The notes below the pieces were generated by a model. The model was not told the origin of the DNA. It saw only the letters and a program-made list of their open reading frames with translations, and made no database searches. Made by a program: the position numbers and the translations under genes. Below, piece by piece: positions 56,048 through 64,000 of a DNA stretch of 64,000 nucleotides. Source of the DNA: CAVPUA01 sp963828015 (lineage in GTDB: Bacteria; Actinomycetota; Actinomycetes; Mycobacteriales; Jatrophihabitantaceae); the NCBI GenBank assembly GCA_963828015.1, contig CAWHCD010000004.1:1116001-1180000 (forward strand). The letters are read 5' to 3'. Every line of letters starts with the position of its first letter. The first letter of the stretch is position 1.

Positions 56048-57333
56048 CGGTATACCGCTGTGGCGCCCCCTCCGGCCACCCCGCGCCCGATCACGAAGCC
56101 GGCGCCGACCGGATAGACGACGGTGCCCGAGGGGGAGGTCGGAGTGGGGAAGGTCTGGCTGATCGCCCCGGTGTGCGGGTCGATCAGGGAGATCCCCGTC
56201 GCCGTCATCGCAACCGAGTTCACCGTCGTCAGGGTTGGCGGGCCGACCAACGACTGGGTCCAGGTGATCGCGCTCGCGTCGGCGCTGAGCTGATAGGCCC
56301 GCCCGCCCAGCCACACCGTGTCGACGCCGCTCAACGTCGTGGTCACCGGGGTGAGCGTTCCGGTCGGCCCGGGCGTGAGTGGCAGGCGCTGTGTCACCGC
56401 GCCGGTCGCGGAATACACGAGCAGCTCCCCGCTCGTGGGGTCGTACGCCGAGGTCGCGGTGTTGGCCGACACCGGGATGACGTCGGCGGCCACCTTCACC
56501 CGCCACAGCTGCAGTTTCGGGTTCGGCTTGCTGTCGATCTGATCGCTGGCGTAGGCGTCGCGCAACATGAGGTAGCGCCCGTCCTTGCACGACTGGCTGA
56601 TGAGGACGCCGTTCGGGCCGAGCACCGACGCGATGTTCGTGCAGCCGGCGGGCGCGGATGTGTTCCACCGGTCGATGCCCGCCGAGGCTCCCGTCGGCAC
56701 GATCGCCTGCACTTGGGCCGGGGTGGTCAGTAGGAGCGTGTCGGCCGAGACGGCGAACGTCGGGATCCCGTTGGTCGCCTGACCGTTGGAGTCCAGCGTG
56801 CGCGACCACGAGCGGGCGCCGGTGCTCGTATCGAAGGCGTCGATCTCGTCGCAGTTGCCCTTGCGGTTGAAGATCGCAATTGCCTGGCCCTGCTCCTGCG
56901 CCGCTTCGCAGATGGTCATGTCAGTTCGGGTGTACGCCCACGTCACCACGCCCGTGCGGGCATTGCGGCCGGACATCGTGTGCGCGGAGAACGTCACCAC
57001 CGTCCCGCTGTAGAACGGCGAGCCGATCGCCAGCCGATCGGAACTGGCCCAGGCCAGGCTCTGGGTCGGTGCCGGGTCGGCACTGGCGATCGGGGCGGCC
57101 ACCGAGAAGCGATGCAGCGACGCGTGGGCGATCTCGCTGTGCGACATGACCACCGCGACGACCGCGATCGTGACGGCGACGATCAGCGCGACGATGCCGG
57201 CGTACCACAGTCCGAGGCGGTGCATCCGGGAGGTGTAGTCGGCCAGGACCAGCTCCTCGGGGGAGCGCTCCGCTACCGACGGATGCGCCTCGACCGGATC
57301 GTCATGCTGTTGGTCGAGGCTCACCCGGTCCAT
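56044..57333 (-). CDS. PQQ-like beta-propeller membrane protein (Rv3212-like)
   Basis: A 429-residue protein from ATG 57333. A cytosolic N-terminus (LDQQHDDPVEAHPSVAER), one membrane helix at about residues 43-64 (WYAGIVALIVAVTIAVVAVV) and an extracytoplasmic beta-propeller-like domain with quinoprotein-type repeats (ARTGVVTWAY; TSTGARSWSRTL; DPTSGELLVYSATG; DPHTGAISQTF). Resembles mycobacterial Rv3212, found next to rhlE. Function unknown. It lies 18 bases after rhlE and overlaps the hydrolase gene by GTGA, so the three are an operon. Confidence 0.82.
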   Translation of the reverse strand: MDRVSLDQQHDDPVEAHPSVAERSPEELVLADYTSRMHRLGLWYAGIVALIVAVTIAVVAVVMSHSEIAHASLHRFSVAAPIASADPAPTQSLAWASSDRLAIGSPFYSGTVVTFSAHTMSGRNARTGVVTWAYTRTDMTICEAAQEQGQAIAIFNRKGNCDEIDAFDTSTGARSWSRTLDSNGQATNGIPTFAVSADTLLLTTPAQVQAIVPTGASAGIDRWNTSAPAGCTNIASVLGPNGVLISQSCKDGRYLMLRDAYASDQIDSKPNPKLQLWRVKVAADVIPVSANTATSAYDPTSGELLVYSATGAVTQRLPLTPGPTGTLTPVTTTLSGVDTVWLGGRAYQLSADASAITWTQSLVGPPTLTTVNSVAMTATGISLIDPHTGAISQTFPTPTSPSGTVVYPVGAGFVIGRGVAGGGATAVYR

Positions 57334-57351
57334 CCTGCCCTAGCGGTGAGT

Positions 57352-58950
57352 TCAGTCGTTCGTGGAGGCGCCAGCGTTTCCGGTCGTACTGCCGCCGGCC
57401 CCGCTGCCGGCTCCCCGGCGGCGCCGACGAGGGCGGCGGGCGGCCGTGGACTCAGTCGACGGCCCGTTCGACGGCGCGGTCGATGCGGCGGTGGCGCCGG
57501 CCTCGGCCGGGCTGTCGCCGCCCTTGCCGGACCGGGTGCGGTTGCGCGTACGCGGGGTAGAACTACCGGCGGGACGGTCAGCGGCCGCCCGGGTGGTCCG
57601 GCTGCGCGTCGGCGCGCTTTCGCGGGGCTTGCGCCCGCCGAGGTCTTCGAGTTCCTCGGCGTCCAGGCCGGCCCGCGTGCGATCGGCCCGGGGCAGACGA
57701 GGCCCGACATTGCGCGGGATGTCAAGCTCCAGGTACAGGTGATCGGAGGTCGAATAGGTCTCTGAGGGAGAGTGGAACGGCAGGCCCAGCGCGTCGCAGA
57801 TGAGCTTCCAGCGCGGCATGTCCTCCCAGTCGACCAACGTGATGGCCGTACCTGAGGCGCCGGCTCGCGCCGTGCGGCCGATGCGGTGGACGTAGGTCAT
57901 CTCGTCGTCGGGCGCCTGGTAGTTGACGACGTGGGTGATGCCCTCGACGTCCAGGCCGCGGGCGGCGACATCGGTGGCGACCAGGACGTCGACCTTGCCG
58001 GAGCGAAACGCGCGCAGGGCCTGCTCGCGCGCGCCCTGACCGAGGTCACCGTGGACGGCCGCCGCGGCGAACCCGCGGTCGATCAGATCGTCAGAGACCT
58101 TGGCCGCCGAGCGCTTCGTGCGGGTGAAGATCAAGGTCAGGCCGCGCCCCCGGGCCTGCAGGATCCGGGCCAGCAGTTCGGGCTTGTCCATCGAGTGGGC
58201 GCGGTAGGCGAACTGGTCGACGTGATCGGTGCTGGGGGTCTCATTGCCCTGCTCGGCGCGGATCTGAATGGGCTGCTTGAGGAACTGGCGGGCCAGCGCG
58301 ACGATCGGGCCGGGCATGGTGGCCGAGAACAGCATGGTCTGGCGCTGCTCGGGCAGCATGCTCATCAGCTTCTCGATGTCGGGCAGGAAGCCGAGATCGA
58401 GCATCTCATCGGCCTCGTCGAGTACCAGGATGCCGACGCCGCCGAGGACCAGATGGCCCTGCTGGGCCAGGTCGAGCAACCGGCCGGGCGTGCCGACGAC
58501 GACGTCGACGCCCTTCTTGAGGGCCTCGACCTGGGGCTCGTAGGCCCGTCCGCCGTAGATGGTGACCACGCGCGCGCCCAGCTTCTTGCCCGCGGCCGCG
58601 AGGTCGCCCGAGACCTGGACGGCCAGTTCGCGCGTCGGCGCGATGACCAGCGCCTGCGGCGCCGAGGCGCCCCGGCCGATCTCGAGGCGGTTGAGCAGGG
58701 GCACGCCGAAGCCCAGCGTCTTGCCGGTGCCGGTGCGGGCCTGGCCGATGAGATCGCCGCCGGCCAGGGCGATCGGGAGGGTGAGCTCCTGGATCGCGAA
58801 GGTGCGGATGATGCCGACATCGGCGAGCGATTCGATGATCGCGGGGCTGATCGCGAAGTCGGAGAACGCGGGGCTCTCGGCCTTGACGGGGGCCCGGGCT
58901 TCCAGCGGTTCAGGCGTGACGGATTCAGCTTCTGGTTCGGTCAACTGCAC
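57352..58950 (-). CDS. rhlE: DEAD-box RNA helicase (RhlE)
   Basis: A 532-residue helicase from GTG 58950. Motifs: Q motif (FAIQELTLPIAL), Walker A GQARTGTGKTLGF, PTRELAVQV, TPGRLLDL, DEAD in LVLDEADEMLDLGF, SAT in FSATMPG, then the second domain with FTRTKRSAAKV, ATDVAARGLDVEG and HRIGRTARAG. The C-terminal tail (about 130 residues) is Arg-, Thr- and Ser-rich, low complexity, typical of actinobacterial RhlE, and would bind RNA. It is divergent from the MiaE-like gene, as in mycobacteria (Rv3211/Rv3210c). Confidence 0.94.
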   Translation of the reverse strand: MQLTEPEAESVTPEPLEARAPVKAESPAFSDFAISPAIIESLADVGIIRTFAIQELTLPIALAGGDLIGQARTGTGKTLGFGVPLLNRLEIGRGASAPQALVIAPTRELAVQVSGDLAAAGKKLGARVVTIYGGRAYEPQVEALKKGVDVVVGTPGRLLDLAQQGHLVLGGVGILVLDEADEMLDLGFLPDIEKLMSMLPEQRQTMLFSATMPGPIVALARQFLKQPIQIRAEQGNETPSTDHVDQFAYRAHSMDKPELLARILQARGRGLTLIFTRTKRSAAKVSDDLIDRGFAAAAVHGDLGQGAREQALRAFRSGKVDVLVATDVAARGLDVEGITHVVNYQAPDDEMTYVHRIGRTARAGASGTAITLVDWEDMPRWKLICDALGLPFHSPSETYSTSDHLYLELDIPRNVGPRLPRADRTRAGLDAEELEDLGGRKPRESAPTRSRTTRAAADRPAGSSTPRTRNRTRSGKGGDSPAEAGATAASTAPSNGPSTESTAARRPRRRRRGAGSGAGGSTTGNAGASTND

Positions 58951-59116
58951 AGTCCTCGAGTCGTGCGCCGACCGAGTGGGGGCTGGCAGGGGCCCTCTGG
59001 AGGATCTTGGAAACTGCGGTCAACGCGGTATATGCGGTGCGACCACAGTGACGATTCACGACGGTCAGCCCTGATGGTACCGGTCCGCGGCCCGATCCCG
59101 GGGTTACCCTGCACTC

Positions 59117-59794
59117 GTGGCCAGCCCCGATGCCGTTGGCAGTGCTGTCGTGACCGATCCGGCCGCGCTGCTCGATCTGCTCGGCGCGCTGGCCTACGGC
59201 GAACTCTCGGCCTTCGATCGTCTGGCCCAGGACGCGCGCCTGGCCCCCACCCTGGCCGGCCGGGCGGCGCTGTCGGACATGGCCTGCGTCGAGATGGGCC
59301 ACTACCGCTCGCTGGTCGTCCGGCTGGAGTCGTTGGGGGCCAACCCGCAGACCGCGATGGCCCCATTCGTCGCCGCCCTGGACCGCTTTCACGACCGCAC
59401 CGAACCGTCGACCTGGCTGGAAGGTCTGGTCAAGGCCTACGTCGGCGACGGACTGGGGGCTGACTTCTATCGCGAAGTCGCCGAGTACGTCGATCCGTCG
59501 ACCCGCGCCTTGATCATCGAGGTGTTGGCCGACACCGGATCATCGGCATTCGCCGTCCGCGAGGTGCGGGCGGGAATCGTCGCCAATCCGGCGCTCGCCG
59601 GCCGCTTGGCGCTATGGGGGCGGCGCCTGGTCGGCGAGGCGATCAGCCAGACCCAGCACGTGCTGGCCGAGCGCGACGCGTTGATGATGCTGCTCGTCGA
59701 AGGCGCGGGGGACCTGGCCGGTGTCACCGATTTGATCAACCGGATCACCGGCAAGCACGCCGAGCGAATGGCCGAACTCGGCCTGGACAGCTGA
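59117..59794 (+). CDS. Ferritin-like MiaE_2 family protein (Rv3210c-like)
   Basis: A 225-residue helical protein from GTG 59117. It matches the ferritin-like/MiaE_2 family (PF13794-type), with YGELSAFDRLAQDAR, SDMACVEMGHYRSLV (Glu-x-x-His ligand pair), and FYREVAEYVD and SQTQHVLAERDALMM in later helices. Related proteins include tRNA-(ms2io6A) hydroxylase, but actinobacterial members are of unknown substrate. It sits between rhlE (divergent) and DUF3107 (convergent, 11 bp away), the same order as in mycobacteria. Confidence 0.86.
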   Translation: MASPDAVGSAVVTDPAALLDLLGALAYGELSAFDRLAQDARLAPTLAGRAALSDMACVEMGHYRSLVVRLESLGANPQTAMAPFVAALDRFHDRTEPSTWLEGLVKAYVGDGLGADFYREVAEYVDPSTRALIIEVLADTGSSAFAVREVRAGIVANPALAGRLALWGRRLVGEAISQTQHVLAERDALMMLLVEGAGDLAGVTDLINRITGKHAERMAELGLDS

Positions 59795-59805
59795 CGCGCG
59801 GGCGC

Positions 59806-60033
59806 TCAGCCGGCGACGAAGCCCACCCGGCGCTCGGTCGACTGCGCGATCTCGACGTACGCGACGAGGTTGGCCGCGACGATCACCTTGCGGCCGCGCT
59901 CGTCGACCAGGGTCAGCGTGCCCTCGGTCTTGCCGAGGGCCGCGGTGGCCAGCTCCTCGACCTCCGCGGGGGTCTGCGCGCTCTCGATGACGATCTCGCG
60001 CGGCGTGTGCAGCACGCCGATCTTGACCTCCAC
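59806..60033 (-). CDS. DUF3107 protein (Rv3208A/TB9.4-like)
   Basis: A 75-residue protein from GTG 60033; AGGAGG 8 bases upstream decides this start over one at 60063. The sequence begins VEVKIGVLHTPREIVIESAQT and continues with EELATAALGKTEGTLTLVDE, RGRKVIVAANLVAYVEI, the full DUF3107 fold. In mycobacteria it is the small protein next to the TetR gene Rv3208. Here no TetR gene was seen. Function unknown. Confidence 0.92.
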   Translation of the reverse strand: MEVKIGVLHTPREIVIESAQTPAEVEELATAALGKTEGTLTLVDERGRKVIVAANLVAYVEIAQSTERRVGFVAG

Positions 60034-60147
60034 GACGGGTCCTCCTGATGGTTGGCGGTTCAATGATTCGCCCCCGACCCTAATCCAGAGCCGGCGGCGC
60101 CGTAGCCAACCGCGCTGCGCCCTCGGCGAACGGGCGACCTCGACCGC

Positions 60148-60537
60148 TCAGGCGAGCAGCTTGCTCTTCTGCGCCTCGAACTCGGCGTCGGTGAGCACAC
60201 CCTGCTGTTTGAGCACCGCCAGTTTGTTCAGTTCCTCCGCCGTGCTGGTCGTCGTCGCGGCGGTCTCCTGGACGTAGCTACGGAACGCAGCCTCGTTGGC
60301 CTGGGCCTGCTTCACGTCGCGGGTGTGCATGGAAGCGCCCCGCGCGATGAGGTAGATCAACACCCCGAGGAAGGGCAGGACGATGATCAGGATCGACCAG
60401 CCGGCCTTGCCCCAACCGCTGAGGTCCGAACTGCGGAAGATGTCGGTGAAGATGCGGATCAGCAGGAAGATCCACACGATCCAGACGAAGAAGTAGAGCA
60501 TCGTCCAGAACAGGTTGAGCAAGGGGTAGTTCTGCAC
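60148..60537 (-). CDS. Membrane protein with PLDc_N-type helices and SHOCT domain
   Basis: A 129-residue protein from ATG 60537. Two helices (residues about 8-30, LFWTMLYFFVWIVWIFLLIRI; and about 43-66, GWSILIIVLPFLGVLIYLIAR) match the PLDc_N-like region. A linker and a C-terminal SHOCT motif follow (LNKLAVLKQQGVLTDAEFEA, QKSKLLA). SHOCT domains help oligomerise or localise small envelope proteins. It stands alone with about 100 bp on either side. Confidence 0.86.
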   Translation of the reverse strand: MQNYPLLNLFWTMLYFFVWIVWIFLLIRIFTDIFRSSDLSGWGKAGWSILIIVLPFLGVLIYLIARGASMHTRDVKQAQANEAAFRSYVQETAATTTSTAEELNKLAVLKQQGVLTDAEFEAQKSKLLA

Positions 60538-60634
60538 GGTCGGCCCAATCAGTGAGTGAGGAAAGGGATGGTCTTCTCCTCATTCTGGCCGCTGCCGGTC
60601 CGGCTGAACTCATCCGCGGTGGGTGATCGCTGAC

Positions 60635-61297
60635 TCAGTCGTCGGCTTCGATCTCCGGGGGCGTGGGCGGGTTGAGACTGGGCGCCGACTTGGCCTTGGC
60701 GGCGTCGGCCATCGCCAACTGCCAGAGATAGTCGTTGTAGGACGCGTGATACATGTCGCCCTCGCTGTGCGCCGGCGAGGTGGCACTCTGCGGGGCCACA
60801 TAGCCGCGATAGAGCACGGGTGCGTGCTCGGGATCGTCGGTCCAGGCGACCAGATCGGCCGGTCCGACGAAGGGCTGGCCGGCCACCTGGCCCTGGCCCG
60901 GCGCCAGCATCACCCGACTCTCGCCGCTCGGGCGGGTGCGTGGACGGCGAACATCGCGCACGATGCGCCACCAGAGGAACAATGCGAAGGCGCTGAACGC
61001 CCACCACTGCAGGGCGTAGCCGAAGTTCTGCAGGTTGAAGTGCTTGGTGTTGGAGACATCGAGTTGCCAGCGGCCCAGCAACACCATCGTCACCACGATC
61101 GCGCCGACGAACACGTGCAGCAGGATCCAGCGCGGGGTGAAGAATGTCCGCGCCGCGGCCGGCGCCCCGGTGCGACGGTCGTCGTCGATGAGCCGGCGCA
61201 GCCGTCGAACCACACCCGTGCGGGCCGGGGTGGCTCGGGGCTGCAGGTTGGTCAACGCTGACTCCGAATCGGCGGGCAAAGCGTTCGCTTTCCTCAC
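60635..61297 (-). CDS. SURF1-like / conserved membrane protein
   Basis: A 220-residue protein from GTG 61297, overlapping the stop of the HelD-like gene by GTGA. Two membrane helices lie at about residues 58-76 (WILLHVFVGAIVVTMVLLGRW) and 93-111 (ALQWWAFSAFALFLWWRIV), with the GRWQLDVSN turn that resembles the SURF1 entry, followed by a soluble tail (VLYRGYVAPQ; DMYHASYNDYLWQLAMAD). It matches actinobacterial proteins often labelled hypothetical or transcriptional regulator; I see no DNA-binding motif. Possible role in cytochrome oxidase assembly is inference only. Confidence 0.7.
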   Translation of the reverse strand: MRKANALPADSESALTNLQPRATPARTGVVRRLRRLIDDDRRTGAPAAARTFFTPRWILLHVFVGAIVVTMVLLGRWQLDVSNTKHFNLQNFGYALQWWAFSAFALFLWWRIVRDVRRPRTRPSGESRVMLAPGQGQVAGQPFVGPADLVAWTDDPEHAPVLYRGYVAPQSATSPAHSEGDMYHASYNDYLWQLAMADAAKAKSAPSLNPPTPPEIEADD

Positions 61298-63507
61298 GAT
61301 TCTAGGCGCAGTCCTGGCGGCAGCTCGCGCTGATGAAGCACGTGCAGGCGCTGAGTGGGCCGGGTGAGGGCAACGTAGAGGTCATTGAGTCCACGAGCGG
61401 ACTCGGCCATGATCGCGGCCGGTTCGACCAGCACGACGGTGTCGAACTCGAGGCCCTTCGCGCCGGCCACGGTGAGGACGGAGACCGGCGTTCCCAGCGA
61501 GTCGGAATCGGCGCTGACGATCCCCGGCGGCAACGAGGCGGTGACGGTGGCGACCGCGTCCTCGTGCCCGGCCTGCGGGGTGATCACGACCAGGGTTCCG
61601 CTGCCGTTGATGCTCCACTCGGCCCGCACGATCTCGGCGAGGACGTCCGAACGCGTGGGGTCGTCCTCGACCCGGGTGAAGCGGGGCTCGTCGCGACCGA
61701 TGCGCGCAGAGGTCGGCGCGCGGACGGAGGAGCCGCTGGCGGCCAGCACGGCGGCGGCGAGGTCCATCACCTGGGCCGGGGTGCGGTAGTTCACGGTCAG
61801 CTCCGAGAGCGACCAGCGATCGCCCACGTGGGGACGAAGCACGTCGGACCAGGCGCGGGCACCGGCCGGTGAACCGGTCTGGGCCACATCGCCCACGATC
61901 GTGAACGAGCGGCTCGGGCAGCGCCGCATCAACACCCGCCAGGCCATCGGGGACAGTTCCTGGGCTTCGTCGACGACGATGTGCCCGAAGGCCCAACTGC
62001 GGTCGGCGGCGGCCCGGTCGGCGACGCTGTCGATGTTGGACTCGCTCGTGTAGCGGCCGGCTAGGTCCTCGGCGGCCAGGAAATCGCCGCCCCCAAAGGT
62101 TTCCTGGACCTGCCGGGCGTACTCCACCTCCGCCGCCTGATCAGCGACGCCCCGCGCTCGGGCCGTCTCGGCGCCACTGTCGTCAGTACCGAGGAGTTCG
62201 GCCGCCTCGTCGAGCAGGGGCACATCATCGAGGGTCCAGGCGGCGGTGCGCGGTCGATGCAACAGGGCCCGTTCCTCGGGACTGAGCCCGGCGGCGGCCT
62301 CGCCGAGTCGTTCGGGGTTGGCGTACAGATCACGCAGCAACCGTTCCGGGCCGATCGGGGCCCAGCACCAGTTGAGCTCGCGCCGGACGTCGACGGACTC
62401 GTAGAGCTCGGCCAGCAACCCGGCCCGGGCCTCTTGATCGACATCGATTCCGCGCGCCGCGGCCAGGGCCCGCACCAGGTGGCGCAGGACCTCGCTTACG
62501 AAGGCGCGGCGGGCGACGTTGTGGGCCGCGCCGCCGCGCCGGGCGTGCTCGCGGGCGTCGCGGACGTAGCGGGGCTGGAGCTGGATTCGGGTGCCGTCGA
62601 CGTTGAGCGGGCGCCCGGAGGCGATCGTGCGCTGCCGCCGTCGCACGGCGTTGGCGATCAGATCGACCATGCGCAGATCGCCCTTGAGCGCCGCGACCGC
62701 GGGCGGGTCGGTCGCCGTGGCCGAGACACCGGGGTACAGCTCACCCGGCGTTGCGGTGACCACCGCGTCGACCTCGCCGAGCGCCGGCAGCACCTGGTCG
62801 ATGTAGCGCAGGAACACCCGGTTCGGCCCGACCAGCAACACCCCGACCCGCGCTATGCGCTCGCGGTTGGCGTAGAGCAAGAAGGCCGTACGGTGCAGGG
62901 CCACCGCGGTCTTGCCGGTACCCGGGCCGCCCTGAACGACCAGCACGCCCGCCAGCGGCGCGCGGATGACCGAGTCCTGATCGGCCTGGATGGTGGCCAC
63001 GATGTCGCGCATGCGGCCGCTTCGAGCGGCGTCGAGGCTGGCGAACAGGGCGCCTTCACCGACCACGATGTGCGCGCCGTCGACGCCGGCGGCCTCGAAC
63101 CCGGCCAGGTCGAGCACCTCGTCCTGAACGCCGGTCACTCGCCGCGAACGGGTGGAGATCTGTCGACGCCGCAGGACGCCGTCGGGATGGGCGGCGGTCG
63201 CCTGGTAGAACGGTTCGGCGGCCGGCGCTCGCCAGTCCACGAGCAGCTCCTGACGGTCCTCGTCGGACATGCCGATGCGGCCGATGTAGCGCCGCCGTCC
63301 GTCCTGCAGGTCCAGGCGCCCGAAACACAACCGGGCCTCGACGTTGTCCAGGGTGCGTCGGCGCTGGCTGTACAGGCGCATGAACGCGTCGCGCTCGCTG
63401 CGGGCTCCGGGTGTACCGACCGTGCTGCCGCCGGCGGTCCGCTCCAGCGCGAGCTGGGCCTGTTCGCGCAGCTCGTCGAGCTGGCCGTAGAGGCGGCTGA
63501 CCCGCAC
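61294..63507 (-). CDS. helR: HelD/HelR-type UvrD-like ATPase (RNA polymerase recycling)
   Basis: A 737-residue UvrD-like helicase-fold protein. Start GTG 63507 is the first start in the frame, but a 20-residue in-frame stretch further upstream (EIAVEQ...) is similar to family N-termini. Motifs: Walker A LVVQGGPGTGKTAVALHR, Walker B HIVVDEAQELSPM, VGDVAQT, and the C-terminal motif (AGAKGLEFDTVVLVEPA, LYVALTRPTQRL). The N-terminal coiled coil (LYGQLDELREQ) and the class features match actinobacterial HelD/HelR, which pulls stalled RNA polymerase off DNA and can give rifampicin tolerance. Coupled to the SURF1-like gene. Confidence 0.88.
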   Translation of the reverse strand: MRVSRLYGQLDELREQAQLALERTAGGSTVGTPGARSERDAFMRLYSQRRRTLDNVEARLCFGRLDLQDGRRRYIGRIGMSDEDRQELLVDWRAPAAEPFYQATAAHPDGVLRRRQISTRSRRVTGVQDEVLDLAGFEAAGVDGAHIVVGEGALFASLDAARSGRMRDIVATIQADQDSVIRAPLAGVLVVQGGPGTGKTAVALHRTAFLLYANRERIARVGVLLVGPNRVFLRYIDQVLPALGEVDAVVTATPGELYPGVSATATDPPAVAALKGDLRMVDLIANAVRRRQRTIASGRPLNVDGTRIQLQPRYVRDAREHARRGGAAHNVARRAFVSEVLRHLVRALAAARGIDVDQEARAGLLAELYESVDVRRELNWCWAPIGPERLLRDLYANPERLGEAAAGLSPEERALLHRPRTAAWTLDDVPLLDEAAELLGTDDSGAETARARGVADQAAEVEYARQVQETFGGGDFLAAEDLAGRYTSESNIDSVADRAAADRSWAFGHIVVDEAQELSPMAWRVLMRRCPSRSFTIVGDVAQTGSPAGARAWSDVLRPHVGDRWSLSELTVNYRTPAQVMDLAAAVLAASGSSVRAPTSARIGRDEPRFTRVEDDPTRSDVLAEIVRAEWSINGSGTLVVITPQAGHEDAVATVTASLPPGIVSADSDSLGTPVSVLTVAGAKGLEFDTVVLVEPAAIMAESARGLNDLYVALTRPTQRLHVLHQRELPPGLRLES

Positions 63508-63575
63508 CTGTTCGACGGCGATCTCGGCCTCGACGGCGACGCTATCGGGGACGGGCAGGGGCGCTTCGGTGATGG

Positions 63576-64000
63576 CTAGAACCCGGGGAAGACGGTGCGC
63601 AGGACCGGAATCGCCGGGTGGTCGGCCAGCTCGGGCGCGGTGTGCTGCGGATCGAGGCGGCCGGCGAGCAGGCGCAGCAGCGCCTCAGCCGGCAGCTCGA
63701 GGTCCGCGGCCGTGCCGGTGTCCGCCGCGCTCATCGACACCTCGGGGTACAGGGTGAACCGGAAGGCGCGCGCCGGCGAGGTGGTGCGGACGAGCAGGCT
63801 CTCGCCCGGGGCCGGCTTACCGATGTAACCGACCATCGAGGCGAACGTGTCGATGAGCAGGTCGACGGCGTCCGGGGCCAGGGTGGTGCTCGGATCCAGC
63901 GCCACGGCGATGTCCCAGACGTGCAGGGCGTGTTCGCCCAGGCGCATGGAGATGAACCCGGAGAGGTCGACGTCGCGGCCGAAGAGGTTCAACCCGAAGG
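63576..64000 (-). CDS. Mycothiol-dependent maleylpyruvate isomerase-family protein, C-terminal part
   Basis: Partial gene entering from the right edge; the stop lies at 63576-63578. The visible part has MRLGEHALHVWDIAVALDPS, LLIDTFASMVGYIGKP, LLVRTTSPARAFRFTL, DLELPAEALLRLLAGRLDPQH and a final VLRTVFPGF, matching the C-terminal domain of TIGR03083/maleylpyruvate isomerase-like proteins, which have a DinB-like N-terminal half outside the window. Members use mycothiol, an actinobacterial thiol. It lies 68 bp upstream of HelD. Confidence 0.86.
   Translation of the reverse strand, partial: FGLNLFGRDVDLSGFISMRLGEHALHVWDIAVALDPSTTLAPDAVDLLIDTFASMVGYIGKPAPGESLLVRTTSPARAFRFTLYPEVSMSAADTGTAADLELPAEALLRLLAGRLDPQHTAPELADHPAIPVLRTVFPGF

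Overview
The window is high-GC DNA from an actinobacterium. It carries actinobacterial markers: a WhiB protein, the MtrA-MtrB-LpqB module, an F420 precursor synthase (FbiC), a mycothiol-dependent maleylpyruvate isomerase-type protein, a WS/DGAT acyltransferase and a WXG100/FtsK-type secretion pair. Gene order matches blocks I recall from Mycobacterium tuberculosis (Rv2228c-Rv2230c, Rv3260c-Rv3255c, Rv3248c-Rv3235, Rv3690-Rv3695 and the rhlE neighbourhood Rv3208A-Rv3212). A non-mycobacterial member of Mycobacteriales, Frankiales or a neighbouring order is likely; genus cannot be told.

Layout. 0-2.5 kb: Nif3-like protein, zinc-ribbon coiled-coil protein, RNase H/phosphatase fusion. 2.7-5.3 kb: fbiC. 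5.4-11.4 kb: whiB2, a metallopeptidase-fold gene, DUF3499, then the mannose unit (phosphomannomutase, Trm112-like protein, SIS isomerase-like protein, cation exporter, manA). 11.5-13.3 kb: a MerR-type HTH in one open frame with S-adenosylhomocysteine hydrolase. 13.3-15.2 kb and 21.7-26.7 kb: RDD, SpoIIM, DUF58, MoxR, DUF4350, DUF4129 and a multi-pass membrane protein. These are the two halves of one conserved locus, separated by about 6.5 kb of accessory DNA (13E12/HNH gene with an SOS-box-like start, small orphan genes, an IS110 element, gene remnants, a RibD/DHFR-like reductase and two tandem PQ-loop half-transporters). 26.9-36.4 kb: acyl-ACP desaturase, mtrA-mtrB-lpqB, comF-like, hpf and secA. 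36.4-44.6 kb: Rv3235-like and LysM proteins, a two-module protein, a BldC/excisionase-like HTH, SAF and CpaE-like proteins, WS/DGAT, DUF6912 and pruA. 44.6-49.8 kb: an FHA-FtsK (EssC/EccC-like) ATPase divergent from a WXG100 gene and a SUFU-domain gene. 49.8-64 kb: polysaccharide deacetylase, MaoC hydratase, PH-domain and PHP proteins, TPM-domain protein, RecB-like nuclease, then alpha/beta hydrolase, PQQ-repeat protein, RhlE helicase, MiaE-like protein, DUF3107, SHOCT protein, SURF1-like protein, HelD/HelR ATPase and the maleylpyruvate isomerase-type protein running off the right edge.

Sequence quality. At least eleven single-base frame changes interrupt otherwise conserved genes. Nine lie between 3.9 and 9.1 kb and most are of the extra-base type; this looks like uncorrected sequencing error more than gene decay. 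No conserved gene from 26.9 to 63.5 kb is broken. No rRNA, tRNA or CRISPR array was seen.
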